DNA from: Saccoglossus kowalevskii
Lineage: Eukaryota > Hemichordata > Enteropneusta > Harrimaniidae
Assembly: GCF_000003605.2 (NCBI RefSeq)
Contig: NW_003105111.1
Location: 285,293 to 308,151, forward strand
DNA: 22,859 bases
Reading direction: 5' to 3'
The notes below the pieces were generated by a model that did no database searches, was not told where the DNA came from, and was given only the letters and a program-made list of their open reading frames with translations. Below, one piece after another: positions 1 through 9,900 of the stretch (within the stretch, counting starts at the first letter, position 1; each line of letters begins with the position of its first letter). The translations under genes were made by a program, and so were the position numbers.

Positions 1-100
1 AGCTATTCCATCAACATCTCAAGTTCAAGTAATTTTGAATTAATTTTTAATGTGTCTCCAATACTCTCAGCACACGGGAGTTCTTTCTAAGCTTTCTTTG

Positions 101-353
101 ATTTTAATAATTATTTTTGTCTTTTTTTGGTAAAAAGTGATATTTTTGACTTCTTGTTAAAAATCGCAAGTCTGATTGCTTTGATACTATACATATAGGT
201 ACCTCAGGTAAACCTCTCTCAGACTTGTTCATTTCGTGATGATATCTTCAATTATCTAATTTTAATGATTATTTTTGTCATTTTTGGTAAAAAGTGATAT
301 TTTCGAATTCTTGTTGAAAACAGCAAGTCCGATTGCTTTGATACTATACATAT
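101..353. repeat. Direct duplication, two ~95 bp copies
   Basis: Positions 101-196 and 259-353 are imperfect direct copies, offset 157-158 bp. Both contain GGTAAAAAGTGATATTTT and end in GATTGCTTTGATACTATACATAT-like sequence. A further GATATCTTCA motif recurs at about 241 and 369, so the block may be the remnant of a tandem array with a period near 158 bp or less. I see no coding potential. The family is not recognised. Confidence 0.8.
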
Positions 354-762
354 TGTTTATTTTCTAATGATATCTTCAGTTCTTTAATTGAAATTTGTAT
401 TGCTAACATCGGAGCTATCTCAGCCGACAGGTTGCTTGTGATTATATTGTATCACTCAAAAAATAAGTTTTATTCGTATGGAATTTGCCCAGTCTACATA
501 TAGGACTGGTTGTTAAATGCAGTGCATTTAAATATTGGAGGAGAATCCTACATTGAATGTAAGTAGAAATATTCACATCATTTGTTCTTGCATCTCTGAA
601 ATACAAAAGATGCATCAATTTTGAATGAAATCGCGATAAGACAACACCAAGTTTGAATGAAATTGGTCAATGCATGCAGTTTGCAGTAATTAAGTCATGG
701 GCAAGTTGCAATAAATCAGAGATACTATAGAAAACCTTAATTTTCCACCAGAACGTGTTTCC

Positions 763-815
763 ACTGAAGGAATAAATCTTGATTCCGGTGAAAATAAAGT
801 ATTTCATAGTGATTT
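763..815. repeat. Possible degenerate fragment of MITE family B
   Basis: The stretch contains ACTGAAGGAAT and GGTGAAAATAAAGTATTT, which resemble the right end of the family B elements at 4694 and 8207. The terminal CAG is not preserved and the match is short, so this may be coincidence within AT-rich DNA. Confidence 0.3.
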
Positions 816-844
816 AAGTAATTACCTTCGCTGCTATGTGATTA

Positions 845-1051
845 CTGTAAAATGACTAATTTTCACTGGGTTTAAATTTCGCTGATTTACCATTTCAGGC
901 ATATTCTGTGAGTTTTAAATTCACGGTTTTATCATTTAGATAATGTGTTTTATGCTCAATTTTACATATTCACCAGGTTTTAATTTAGCGCATTTTCCAG
1001 TCAGCGAAGTAAGCAAAATTAAAACCCAGTGAATAATTAATCCTTTTACAG
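845..1051 (+). mobile_element. MITE family A, copy 1 (207 bp)
   Basis: The element begins CTGTAAAA and ends TTTTACAG, a perfect 8 bp terminal inverted repeat, with TA on each side (843-844 and 1052-1053). This fits the TA target duplication of Tc1/mariner-type DNA transposons. Internally it carries ACTGGGTTTTAAT-like motifs in both orientations, so the whole unit is semi-palindromic. It has no coding capacity and would need a transposase in trans. The second copy, at 12469-12675, lies in the opposite orientation, has the same length, and differs at 13 positions by hand alignment. Confidence 0.85.
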
Positions 1052-1054
1052 TAT

Positions 1055-2709
1055 ATTGTATTTATTTGTAATTTTTTGTAATATTTTCGAGTTGGGCAAC
1101 AGTTCCCTATATTGAATGTCTGCACTGTTGTCTCTCCTGAAATTTCAAAGCTGACTGTAAATAGTGCATTTTGAAACAGAAAACCAGATTTACCCCAGTA
1201 GTACAACATGACATATATGTGCGTGATCATCCTACTATCCTGGCACACTCACTGAGGGCTGGTAGACTATTTTGGTGTTCATGTTTAGTCACTGGTAGGA
1301 GTTGAACTTGGGCCACCAACCACTACACTACCAGTGTGACATTACCTACATTTTATAATCTGATGAATTTTGAGATTGAGATGTTACAGCTTTATTTTTT
1401 AACATGAAATCAGTATATATATTTTTAAAAGATTTAAGATATTTGACTCGTATCATATCAACTTGAAATTGTGAATGGCTCTTTGTGACACACACAGATA
1501 TATTAACTGGCTGATTAAATCTATTCTATTTTATTGTGAGTGTGTATTATTTTACTACTTTGCACCATATTTGCACCAGCACCTGGACAGTACTCTTTAC
1601 CTCAACCATTTCAAATTTTTCCCGCAAGCATGCAGGCGACCGAAAACTGTTTAAAGAATGAATCATCTATCAAAGCAAAGGAAGCTTCTACGTCGCCTTT
1701 GGTAGCCTGTTATTTCAGTTTTACTTTTCTTTTTTTTTTAAATTGTGAACTGAACTGAAGTTCAGATTCTTTGCACATGGAACCATTTTCTGTCTTGGAC
1801 AAGCGGCCATTTTAACACAAGCTTAGTGTCACCTCAAAATAGAAACGCTGTGTAAAGCAATGCGAAATGGCAGGATTGGAAATCAGTGGATTCACAAACT
1901 GATAATTGCTGGTTGCTGGACAAATTGGTTGCATGATCAAGCGAATGAGGATCAGTCTTGGGGTCGACAAAGATTTCCTGGTCGTTTCCATGGTAACTGA
2001 GAGTAGAGCTAATATTGTAAGGAAAATCTGAATAATCAGATTTCTAATGCCTCAATTGTTGAGGAAAATTGTTGCAATATATTACCTCCTCTGTCTGCTC
2101 CAGATTTTATTGGGCAGATTGTCACATCGGCGACTGTACATCCGGCAGACCAAATGATGTGGGCTATATTGATTTTTAAAGGAACATTTCTGAAATCAAT
2201 TTCACCGTTAAAAACTGCATATTGATTGGATGCATGCTATCCTATTACGGGTGATGACATCACCACTGAGGGCGCTGGCACACCAAGACCTCTAGCCAGT
2301 GTTCTGTGAAGTGTTATTCTATTCTAGCAAAGAGTGCATAGCTGCAGTGGCACTGGGGTGTTACAACACATTACCGTAGAAAAATGTTTGAATGAAAATG
2401 AGCCTGGGTCTCATAAAAAGTTACTAGTCATAAAAAGTTGTTTTCTATGAATATTGTTTGTGTTATAATGTTTTGCATAATGACATAACGACTGTATTAT
2501 CTCTTATAAAGAAGGAAGTTGATAATTTTCCTGGAACAACAGAGCCATCTACTTCAGAGTTTGAATATCATAAACACTGTTGTTACTCAAATACAGTTAA
2601 GCAGACATTTCCCAACTTAGGAGAGTTGCTCGCAAATCAGAAAAAAAACATTCCTGGGAACCAGTGACTTGAACAAGCCCAACTCAGTTTGGTCCAGCAC
2701 TTGCAAAAC
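1055..2709. other. No gene recognised
   Basis: Short open frames occur here, including one at 1540-1758 and one at 2458-2667, but none has a recognisable domain, plausible splice context or extension. I see low-complexity AT-rich DNA and, apart from the tRNA-like fragment near 1.3 kb, no repeats that I can match within the window. Confidence 0.5.
1288..1340 (-). repeat. Possible tRNA-like (SINE-head) fragment with inverted ends
   Basis: On the minus strand the sequence reads GGTAGTGTAGTGGTTGG followed by AAGTTCAACTCC, reminiscent of tRNA A-box and B-box promoter elements as found at the head of tRNA-derived SINEs. The spacing is shorter than in a real tRNA, there is no complete cloverleaf and no CCA-adjacent acceptor stem. 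The ends form an imperfect inverted repeat (GTCACTGGTAG at 1288-1298 against CTACCAGTGTGAC at 1328-1340). It could be a degenerate SINE fragment or a plain hairpin. Confidence 0.3.
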
Positions 2710-3079
2710 AATAGGTGATTTTCCGTACAATTGCGAGATCTCACGAGATGCATGAAAGACGCACGTCGAACGTCTGCCGCAAAAATCGAACGATTTGATT
2801 TTGAACTAGAATTTCTTTATTTCGTAGCTCACATCGACCGGCCGATCTTCGACAGAGGAATATTGCTTCCGAATACCCTTACTTAATCGAATTGCCTATC
2901 ATCAAATGTGGACAGCACATTATTAAGCATGGAAATGTCCCCGAAAATACTTTCGCGTTTGTCGAATCCTACGCGATGTTTGACTCCACTACGACGCTAT
3001 GACCTTTGTTTGTCTTGTTTTTTACGTTCGATTTCACGCATAATGCGGGATTCTCGCAGTGAACGGAAAATGGTCTATT
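2710..3079. mobile_element. Inverted-repeat element, 370 bp (MITE-like)
   Basis: The left end reads AATAGGTGATTTTCCGT and continues through TGCGAGATCTC to GCATGAAA. The reverse complement of the right end reads AATAGACCATTTTCCGT and continues through TGCGAGAATCC to GCGTGAAA. This gives imperfect terminal inverted repeats of about 50 bp. The interior is richer in GC and CpG than its surroundings, for example CGACCGGCCGATC near 2835. No open frame of useful length lies inside. The target duplication is unclear, so the exact ends and superfamily are uncertain. Confidence 0.65.
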
Positions 3080-4693
3080 AGCCTCTGAGAGAACTTGTAC
3101 TGAGGTGGCCGAGTTCTATGCTATAATCAAGATAACCAACATGTACAAAAGTGCTTGTATTCTGATAAGGCGAGATCTTAGTTTGGCAATCAGAAAGCAG
3201 GTTGGAGCCTTGGTTTTCTCCAGTACAGGCAATTAACACACAATTTTTTCCTGGCTAAGGGTTGGGGTGCTGGTGGAAAATCCCAGAGAACCCATCGATT
3301 AAACAGTCACATGCGAGGGCACCATCTAAGTAATTTTGAAGGCGAGCTTTCCGGGAAGGACAACAATTTATAGGCAACACCATGAAAGCATTTTACAAAA
3401 ACAGTTGGCAAAAGGGGGGGGGATCCCTATATAGTGACAAACAACTTTCCAGCTTGGTACTCTCACAGTGCCAGAAAGCACAAAGGAAGGTGACCTATCA
3501 TAGATCTTAGGCAAGTCAATCGGTAAACCTCGGCAGAAACTTTCTCAAAATGGAAACTCTAGCCTTTGTGTACTGTTGATAATTTAGATTTCATAGCATC
3601 AATCAATCTAAAAGAGGGATATCTGTATTAACCTGTTTTATGATTAATGACGCAAAGGCTCATGGGTAGATACTTGTTTATAAACAATGACAAGCTATGG
3701 CCATCTGACACATGTGCAGATGACGACTCCCCCACTTTAAGACAAGGTAATTTTCAAACTAGATATTTTCACATTTTGAAGAAGCTTCAAGAATTGGGAC
3801 GAGCTTAGTTTTCAACTAAGTGAGCAAGAACAGTAGGAGCATCTAGGAATATCAAACAAAACACCAAAATCAAACTTTATAAAACAAATAGTTACAATAA
3901 ATTTTTTTTTATTTGGTGGGGAGAATATACATACAACAAAACAGAGACAAATCTTGAATTTCAGAAATAAAAAAAAAAAAAATAACGATAAGCATAAATA
4001 GAACCTCCCACATGTATCTAAAACCCTGTTACCATGGCAACAAACATAAATGTGGAATAAGTTACGTAAAAATATACAAATATGAGGATGTGTATTATAT
4101 TTAATACGCAAGGTTATGTGGTCTTTCTGAATTGACCTTTATACATACATTTTTTTATCCCAAATGTTGGTGCAACATATTGTATTTTTCTACAATTTGT
4201 TAATTTTCACCCAGACAGACAAACTTTTACTATTGTCTGTTTTTTGAACAAATTGAGGGGGGGGGGGGTTATTTTGTAAAACGTAACAAGTTTAATTTGG
4301 GGTTCAAGCACACATGAACGATAATAAAATTTTGGTTAGTTAATAATCAAGGTATTGGCAAAGTGAAAAATTTCATTTTCATATAACCACTTTATTATGA
4401 CCATGCAGACACAGTTCAAATGATGAGAAAGTCAGAAATTTCCTCGAGATTAAAAACCATTGAATCGATTTGGTAAAAGTATTGTAGTGATACCAAATAT
4501 AAAGTCTCATGTTGTTAAGTGATATTTTCACAAAATTTATTCCCAAGATGGAATGCACAGGATTTTGTAAGCAGTGAGCATTTCACTGTGACCTTTCTTC
4601 AGACGTGGTAGTTCTGTGACATATTGTTCACACAAACTGCAAAAATTAAAATTCAACATTGTTGATCTATTGCACAGCACCTTAACTTGCCTA
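3080..4693. other. No gene recognised; contains R1 and poly-G tracts
   Basis: Apart from dispersed repeat R1 at 3652-3740, I see only AT-rich DNA with homopolymer runs: about nine G at 3414-3422 and twelve G at 4257-4268, plus A/T runs near 3901 and 3969. The 99-codon minus-strand frame at 3812-4111 is poly-Phe/Leu-rich low complexity caused by A-runs and is not a credible protein. Confidence 0.5.
3652..3740 (+). repeat. Dispersed repeat R1, copy 1
   Basis: This stretch contains AAGGCTCATGGGTAGA, CTTGTTTATAAACAATG and GCTATGGCCATC. It aligns without large gaps to 20535-20622 in the same orientation. It lies far downstream of malectin and shows no coding signal. The family is not recognised. 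Confidence 0.75.
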
Positions 4694-4901
4694 CTGTAGA
4701 ATACTTTATTTTCGCTTGGAATTAATTTCCGCTATTTTCACTGAAGGAATGATTCAGTGAAAATAGAATACAGCGAATATACCGTTGTTCCTATATTTTA
4801 CATTCAACTCGTCAAAAATCAGTGAAAATAAATTCCATACAAAACACCCAAAAAATCTATTCAACGAAAATTAATTCCAGTTAAAATAAACTATTTTACA
4901 G
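4694..4901 (-). mobile_element. MITE family B, copy 1 (208 bp)
   Basis: Bounded by TA at 4692-4693 and 4902-4903. It starts CTGTAGAATACTTTATTTTCG and ends CTATTTTACAG, sharing the CTGTAAAA-type terminus with family A. Within it are GGAATTAATTTCCGCT, the complement of GGAATTTATTTTCACTG and the complement of GGAATTAATTTTCGTTG. It is oriented opposite to the copies at 7590 and 8207. No coding capacity; presumably mobilised in trans by a TA-targeting transposase. Confidence 0.8.
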
Positions 4902-5847
4902 TATTATAAAGTGTTTATTTTTACAGTTTAAATTTGGTTCGAGAGTTGACAGTTATTTCATCATATGCATCTATTGAGTCTGGGACATAGCTGAAAGTAC
5001 CAGTGGGCAATTTGTTTGTCAACAGGTTTTTTTAACATATCTAATCTCGTCTGTCCCTGCCACCTCTCGATGTTGAAAGTCATGAGGGCCCAATATCCAT
5101 TATCCACTGCAGATTATCTTCTGCTTCAATGTTTACTATATTATCTTTGAAGTTTCTGCATTTTGTACATGGTACCAAGAACATTCATGAGGAGTGTAAA
5201 CGTTTAAATTTTTCGACAAAAAAAGAAAACAAATTATTCGCTCTTCTCTTCCAAGAAAAAAAAATTAAAAAGATGAATTAAAAAAAAATTTGGTTATTCA
5301 ACAAAAAGAACAGTAATTAAAACATTCATTGCATTTGACTTTTAAATCTTGTTTTTGAAAAGTATTTCAGTTAAAACTTATTTGAATATATTACTTCTGG
5401 TTAAAAATTAACAGACTGGAAAAACCTAATTGTCATAATCATTTTCAACATTAACATATTTTTGGGTTCTCTGGATTGAATTTGGCACTGGTTAAGATTT
5501 GGGAGAAAGGGGAGCAAACAAGCATTTTATGTATTGTCTGACAATACATTGACGCTGTGACTAGGTTTTTCAGGAGAGAAAGTTGCAATCAGTGACTCCC
5601 TTCAACAATATTTGGTTGCTGCGATGTATAAGTCGGGGAACAGCATATGACAAGCATTGTTGAGTCCTCTCAATGCCAAGACGCAGTAGACAAAATATTT
5701 GCTATGACCAAATTTGTTGATATGTCAATTTGTTGATATGACCAAATAGATTTGAATCCATATCGACCATCGCAAGATACCTCATTTTAAAATCGTAAAA
5801 AAAAAAACATTGCTCAAAACGCTCAAATTATTACTACCAGTAAAATC

Positions 5848-6493
5848 TTTATTTTTCACTGCGTGTCTCATCATTGTCACAGTTCTCATTAAATATTTTG
5901 GTTTTAGTTTAAATGAACCGAAAATATATTACAGAATGTCAAAATGTACAGTTTTTTTTGAATTTTCTTTAACCTTTTCAACACCAGTTGTCTGTTTTCA
6001 TCACAAATTTCCAAAATAGTCCTGTTCATAGTCTGCACATTCCGTCAGAAAATTAGGACAATAATAGCTAAAATTTTTGAGCAAAAACTGGAAATTGACT
6101 CAAATTTTGTCTGTTGGCTCCAAAATTAGGGTTAATTTCCAGAAATTGAAGAATATAAGAAAAATAGTGCAAGGAAGTCTGGTGGTGAAAAGATTCATTA
6201 AATCCAGTGCGCAATTTTGAAATTGTCTGAAATAAATATCCAACATAAAATAAAACAAATGCTTGTAGAATTCATACAAGCAATATGCCATAGTAATATC
6301 AATGCTCATTTTTGCCAACGGAAGTTGTAGCAACTTCCTTTGCAGGAGTTCTAGTCACTGTGAACAAAGTCTAAGCCTGGAAACCAGATCACCATTTAGC
6401 TGGTTACCAGTTCTCCATTGATGACATGAAAATGATCAATATCGCTGTTTTTGCATTTTCCCTAAAGTAACGGCCAATTTTGATGAATTTAAT
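5848..6493 (-). terminator. Candidate polyadenylation signals for malectin
   Basis: On the minus strand an ATTAAA hexamer lies at 6488-6493, about 260 bp past the malectin stop codon, and an AATAAA lies at 5848-5853, about 900 bp past it. Either could set the transcript end. The choice is a guess, because such hexamers are frequent in AT-rich DNA. Confidence 0.3.
6040..6155 (+). repeat. Dispersed repeat R2, copy 1
   Basis: This stretch includes TTGACTCAAATTTTGT, GTTGGCTCCAAAATTAGG and ATTTCCAGAAAT. It aligns to the reverse complement of about 11650-11775 in malectin intron 1, with the strongest match over roughly 80 bp. It may fall inside the malectin 3' UTR. The family is not recognised. 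Confidence 0.7.
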
Positions 6494-6754
6494 GTACGAA
6501 TGCTCACTTGGTTTTCAATAATCCATGTAAATTTCCCATGTGGTTTGCACCGACAACCCCAACAAGTTGAGAAACATAATTTAAAAATTCTAAAATACAT
6601 GATATGCACAGAAGACAAGTACAACTCAACCATAGTGTGCAACATAACTTGGAACCACAAAATATTCACGGAGAGAAAAAAAGTTCATTCTGTTTTTTTT
6701 TCTTAAAAAATATACACACCTGGACAAATTTTTTTTTTATAGAAATATAAATAC

Positions 6755-6975
6755 CTATAATCTACATAGACAAAAAAGTGTTGGAATAAATACACCAATT
6801 GCAATAACAATAGGGAACATCATACTGCTCTCGTCTGCCGCGTAAGGATCTACTGTTTTGGGGCCTGAAGTTTTCCTGCCTGCTTTGGGTTTCATTGGTT
6901 TGTCCTCTTCCAAGTCTTCCTCTGGTTCTTCCTCGTCTAAGTCGAGCCCAGGAATTGGTGGTAATTTTGGAACAT
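6755..6975 (-). CDS. MLEC: Malectin exon 4 (linker, membrane anchor, stop)
   Basis: Acceptor ATTTTCAG; the first two bases complete GAT (Asp197). The exon codes for the [10 protein letters not shown] start of the linker, an acidic run ([11 protein letters not shown]), a basic Lys-rich stretch, the PYA.D.SS motif, and the single transmembrane anchor ending LFCLCRL before TAG at 6757-6755. The last 20 residues are nearly identical to the vertebrate protein. Confidence 0.95.
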
Positions 6976-9900
6976 CTGAAAATTAACATATTTAAATCAG
7001 CAAAAATATTGTTCCTTTTACAAGTAGTAATTATCAAGATTATAGGACTTGAATCAAGAGACATTTTTAATCGATCTTATTCTAGATACGTCAGGTGACC
7101 ATATGGGAGTCAGGTTGGTGTCATGTGACTAACTGCCCAATAAAGTCAACTAAATTGTATTCTATCATGTATTTACAAAAATGGGTGGCTAATGAGTAAT
7201 TATGGACAAAAGTAGAAGACTGATAAGCCTGCAGCCACCTTCCATGGAACTACTGAGACATTTTGAGGTGAATAATTTGTAAGGGAGGATGATTCCACAA
7301 TAAACTCTTTGAAACTGTCTTCATGATAGAACGGCAAGCATCCTGCTACTGTGGGACCAATAAAGAAAAGATGCAAGCCATTGTCAGCAAAAAGTTCAAC
7401 TTTTTCTCTTGGCAAAACATAAGAATAAATGCGAGGTCATGCCTAATTTGTGTAAGCTACTTACCATTCATTGTGCCTTTCATGAGATACATGGCATTTA
7501 TCTTCGGATTGTCTCTATAACCCTGTCAAATATACAATCAGACAACGACAACGTGTGATTTATGGACATCTTTCTAAAATTATTCAATACTGTAAAATAT
7601 TTTATTTTAGCTGGAATTAATTTTCGCTGAAAACGCTTTTGGGTGTTTTGTATGGAATTTATTTTCACTGATTTTTGATGAGTTGCATGTGAAATATAGG
7701 AAAAAGGTAATATTCGCTAGATTTTATTTTCGCTGAATCGTCTTCTTTTCAGTATTTTACAGTTTACCGATATTATTTAAATATTATTATATAGGGATAA
7801 GGATTTGTAAAGGATTTTGATTCTTATCAATGCACATGTCAGTTTGAAACTTGCAACTCATGCATGCCAGTGAACTGCGCCACATGAAGTAGAAAGGAGA
7901 AATGTTTATTTTTTTTTATTTTTCAGACAGGGCTCAAAAATTGAAAAATCAGGGAAGCCTGAGACGGCAATCAAGCCAGTAGCCAGACAATATTGTCCAT
8001 CAGTGGGTGAAGCCATGCACACAATTGTGTATACAAGTACATCAAAATAACAAACCCACTTGGTGCTAGAAAACACATATTTTGTCCATTTGGGCTACTA
8101 ATTTTGGTAATTGTTAGCGCCTGACTCAAGTATTTTTGAGTCCGTCAGCGGATGCTTTATCAATTCAAATTAATCTTTAATGTATGTATTGAAAATATAT
8201 CATGTACTGTAAAAACTTTATTTTAGCTGGAAATAATTTTCGCTGAAAAGACATTTTGGGTGTTTTGTATGGAATTTATTTTCACTGATGTTTGGTGAGT
8301 CAAATGGAAAATATAGTTATATTCGCCAGATTTTATTTTCACTAAAATCATTCCTCCAGCGAAAATTAATTCCAAGCGAACTAAAGTATTTTACAGTAAA
8401 AAATATTAAAATTGCATTATTAAATCATTTTTTCAATTTTCTCTGGGACGAGGAGCAAAACCTTTTTTCTTGGATATAACATCTGACAATGAATCACACC
8501 CAAGGAATGAAAACAATTTAAAACAAACAAACTCAGTTCTTGGAGTAAATATATAACATGCATACATACATACATATATGCATACATTATTTTATGAAGC
8601 TTTCATGCGAGTGTGAAGACAAGTGTTTGGTTTGATTCACGTTCGATTCATGTACGATTAAAACGTCCATTGAAATACATGTACCTATAAATTCACTCAA
8701 ATTTTGATATATAGCAACTTCAGCTAATTTAACAATATTTTTGTGCGGGACAAATAGAGATCAATTTAGTATTTTCTGAGAATATCAAGGCTATAAATAA
8801 TTTCATAGTGTTCCTTGACGCGTCTGCAAATGTGCAGAAAGGAATAACATAATCAATGTCCTTGTTTCAAAGATTTTATTTGTTTTTTAAATTGAGTGCT
8901 GATAATTTGAGACTATATAATACATATGATTCATTTTCTTTTAAACATATTTATGCGTTACCAGTACTCATTTGTTTCTAGGCTATTTTATACTTGTTTA
9001 AACATTACTTCCTATTTTTCCTACACAAAATTGGCTATATACATGTATAAACTTTTGTGTAAATTATATGTGAATTGTTTGTCAATCGAATGCAAATCGT
9101 ACGAGAATCGAACGGGAATCGTCTTCATACTCATCGCTCTTATTAACGTTGTTACTCTTTTACCTTTAGAAACTCCACATTTAATGTGCCACTAAACGTC
9201 GACACCTCGCCATTCACTTTAAGTTTTCCACGAGTAATTGTGAAAGGAACCATCTCGTCATGTGCTGTACCTCTCCCAACTTTGTCGTAAATATCTAGTT
9301 CAGGTACAACTGTGTGTTGCTCATTGATAACTATGTCAAATACCTGCAAAACAAAAACAAATATGAACGATCAAAGGCTTGGTACTGATGTATTTCTTGG
9401 TAAAAAACTTATGTGCTAAGACTAAACTGTCATTTCGGTTTAACTGGCATGGACATCGAAAAAAAAAAAATGGCCACTAGAAAAAATAAAAACATGTACC
9501 TGCAATTCCAAAGCATAATCATCATATAAAAATCGCCTTAGCAACAACCTTAGAAACAGCCTCTGACTCATTTGTGTACTGTCTTTGATTAATTAGAAGT
9601 GCACCCCAAATAGAATCATATATAAAAACATCAAATACATTAATTGTGTCCTATATCATCCAAATATTACATATACAGAAAATGTTGCGTCTAAAATGGC
9701 CACCAGTCGGCCATTTTTCTTGGATCATTTCGGTAAACAACTTGTCATGCATATGTACATTGTGTATGCTAATTATGTATTCGGTTTTATGTCAACAGCA
9801 CAAGTGATTTTAGTTTTGTATCAATATCCTGGTTATTTCTGAGGAAACAAATTTATATATATCAATGCCAATTTCACAATTCCAAAAGTTGTTGTCCCTG

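Larger units (their letters stand above)
4902..6754. other. Downstream flank and probable 3' UTR of malectin; no other gene seen
   Basis: Part of this AT-rich stretch next to 6755 must be the malectin 3' UTR. Open frames at 5810-6019, 6100-6333, 6436-6669 and 6500-6706 are short, overlap each other on both strands and match nothing I know. A dispersed repeat lies at 6040-6155. Short duplicated words (TTTGTTGATATG, ATGACCAAAT) occur near 5706-5748. Confidence 0.5.
7523..9163 (-). other. Malectin intron 2 (1641 bp) carrying two family B MITEs
   Basis: Donor GTAAAA, acceptor TTTGACAG. The intron holds two MITE family B copies in the same orientation, at 7590-7762 and 8207-8396, about 440 bp apart, and a CATA-rich microsatellite at about 8558-8587. 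No other gene is seen. Confidence 0.9.

Noticed and set aside
2458-2667. 69-codon plus-strand frame
   Set aside because: Composition looks faintly protein-like, but no family match, splice signals or continuation could be seen.
3104-3120. GGTGGCCGAGT word like the D-arm start of tRNA-Ser or tRNA-Leu
   Set aside because: No matching T-arm, anticodon stem or acceptor stem follows, so it is not a tRNA gene.
3812-4111. 99-codon minus-strand frame
   Set aside because: Built from A/T homopolymers read as Phe, Leu and Lys; no splice or domain evidence.
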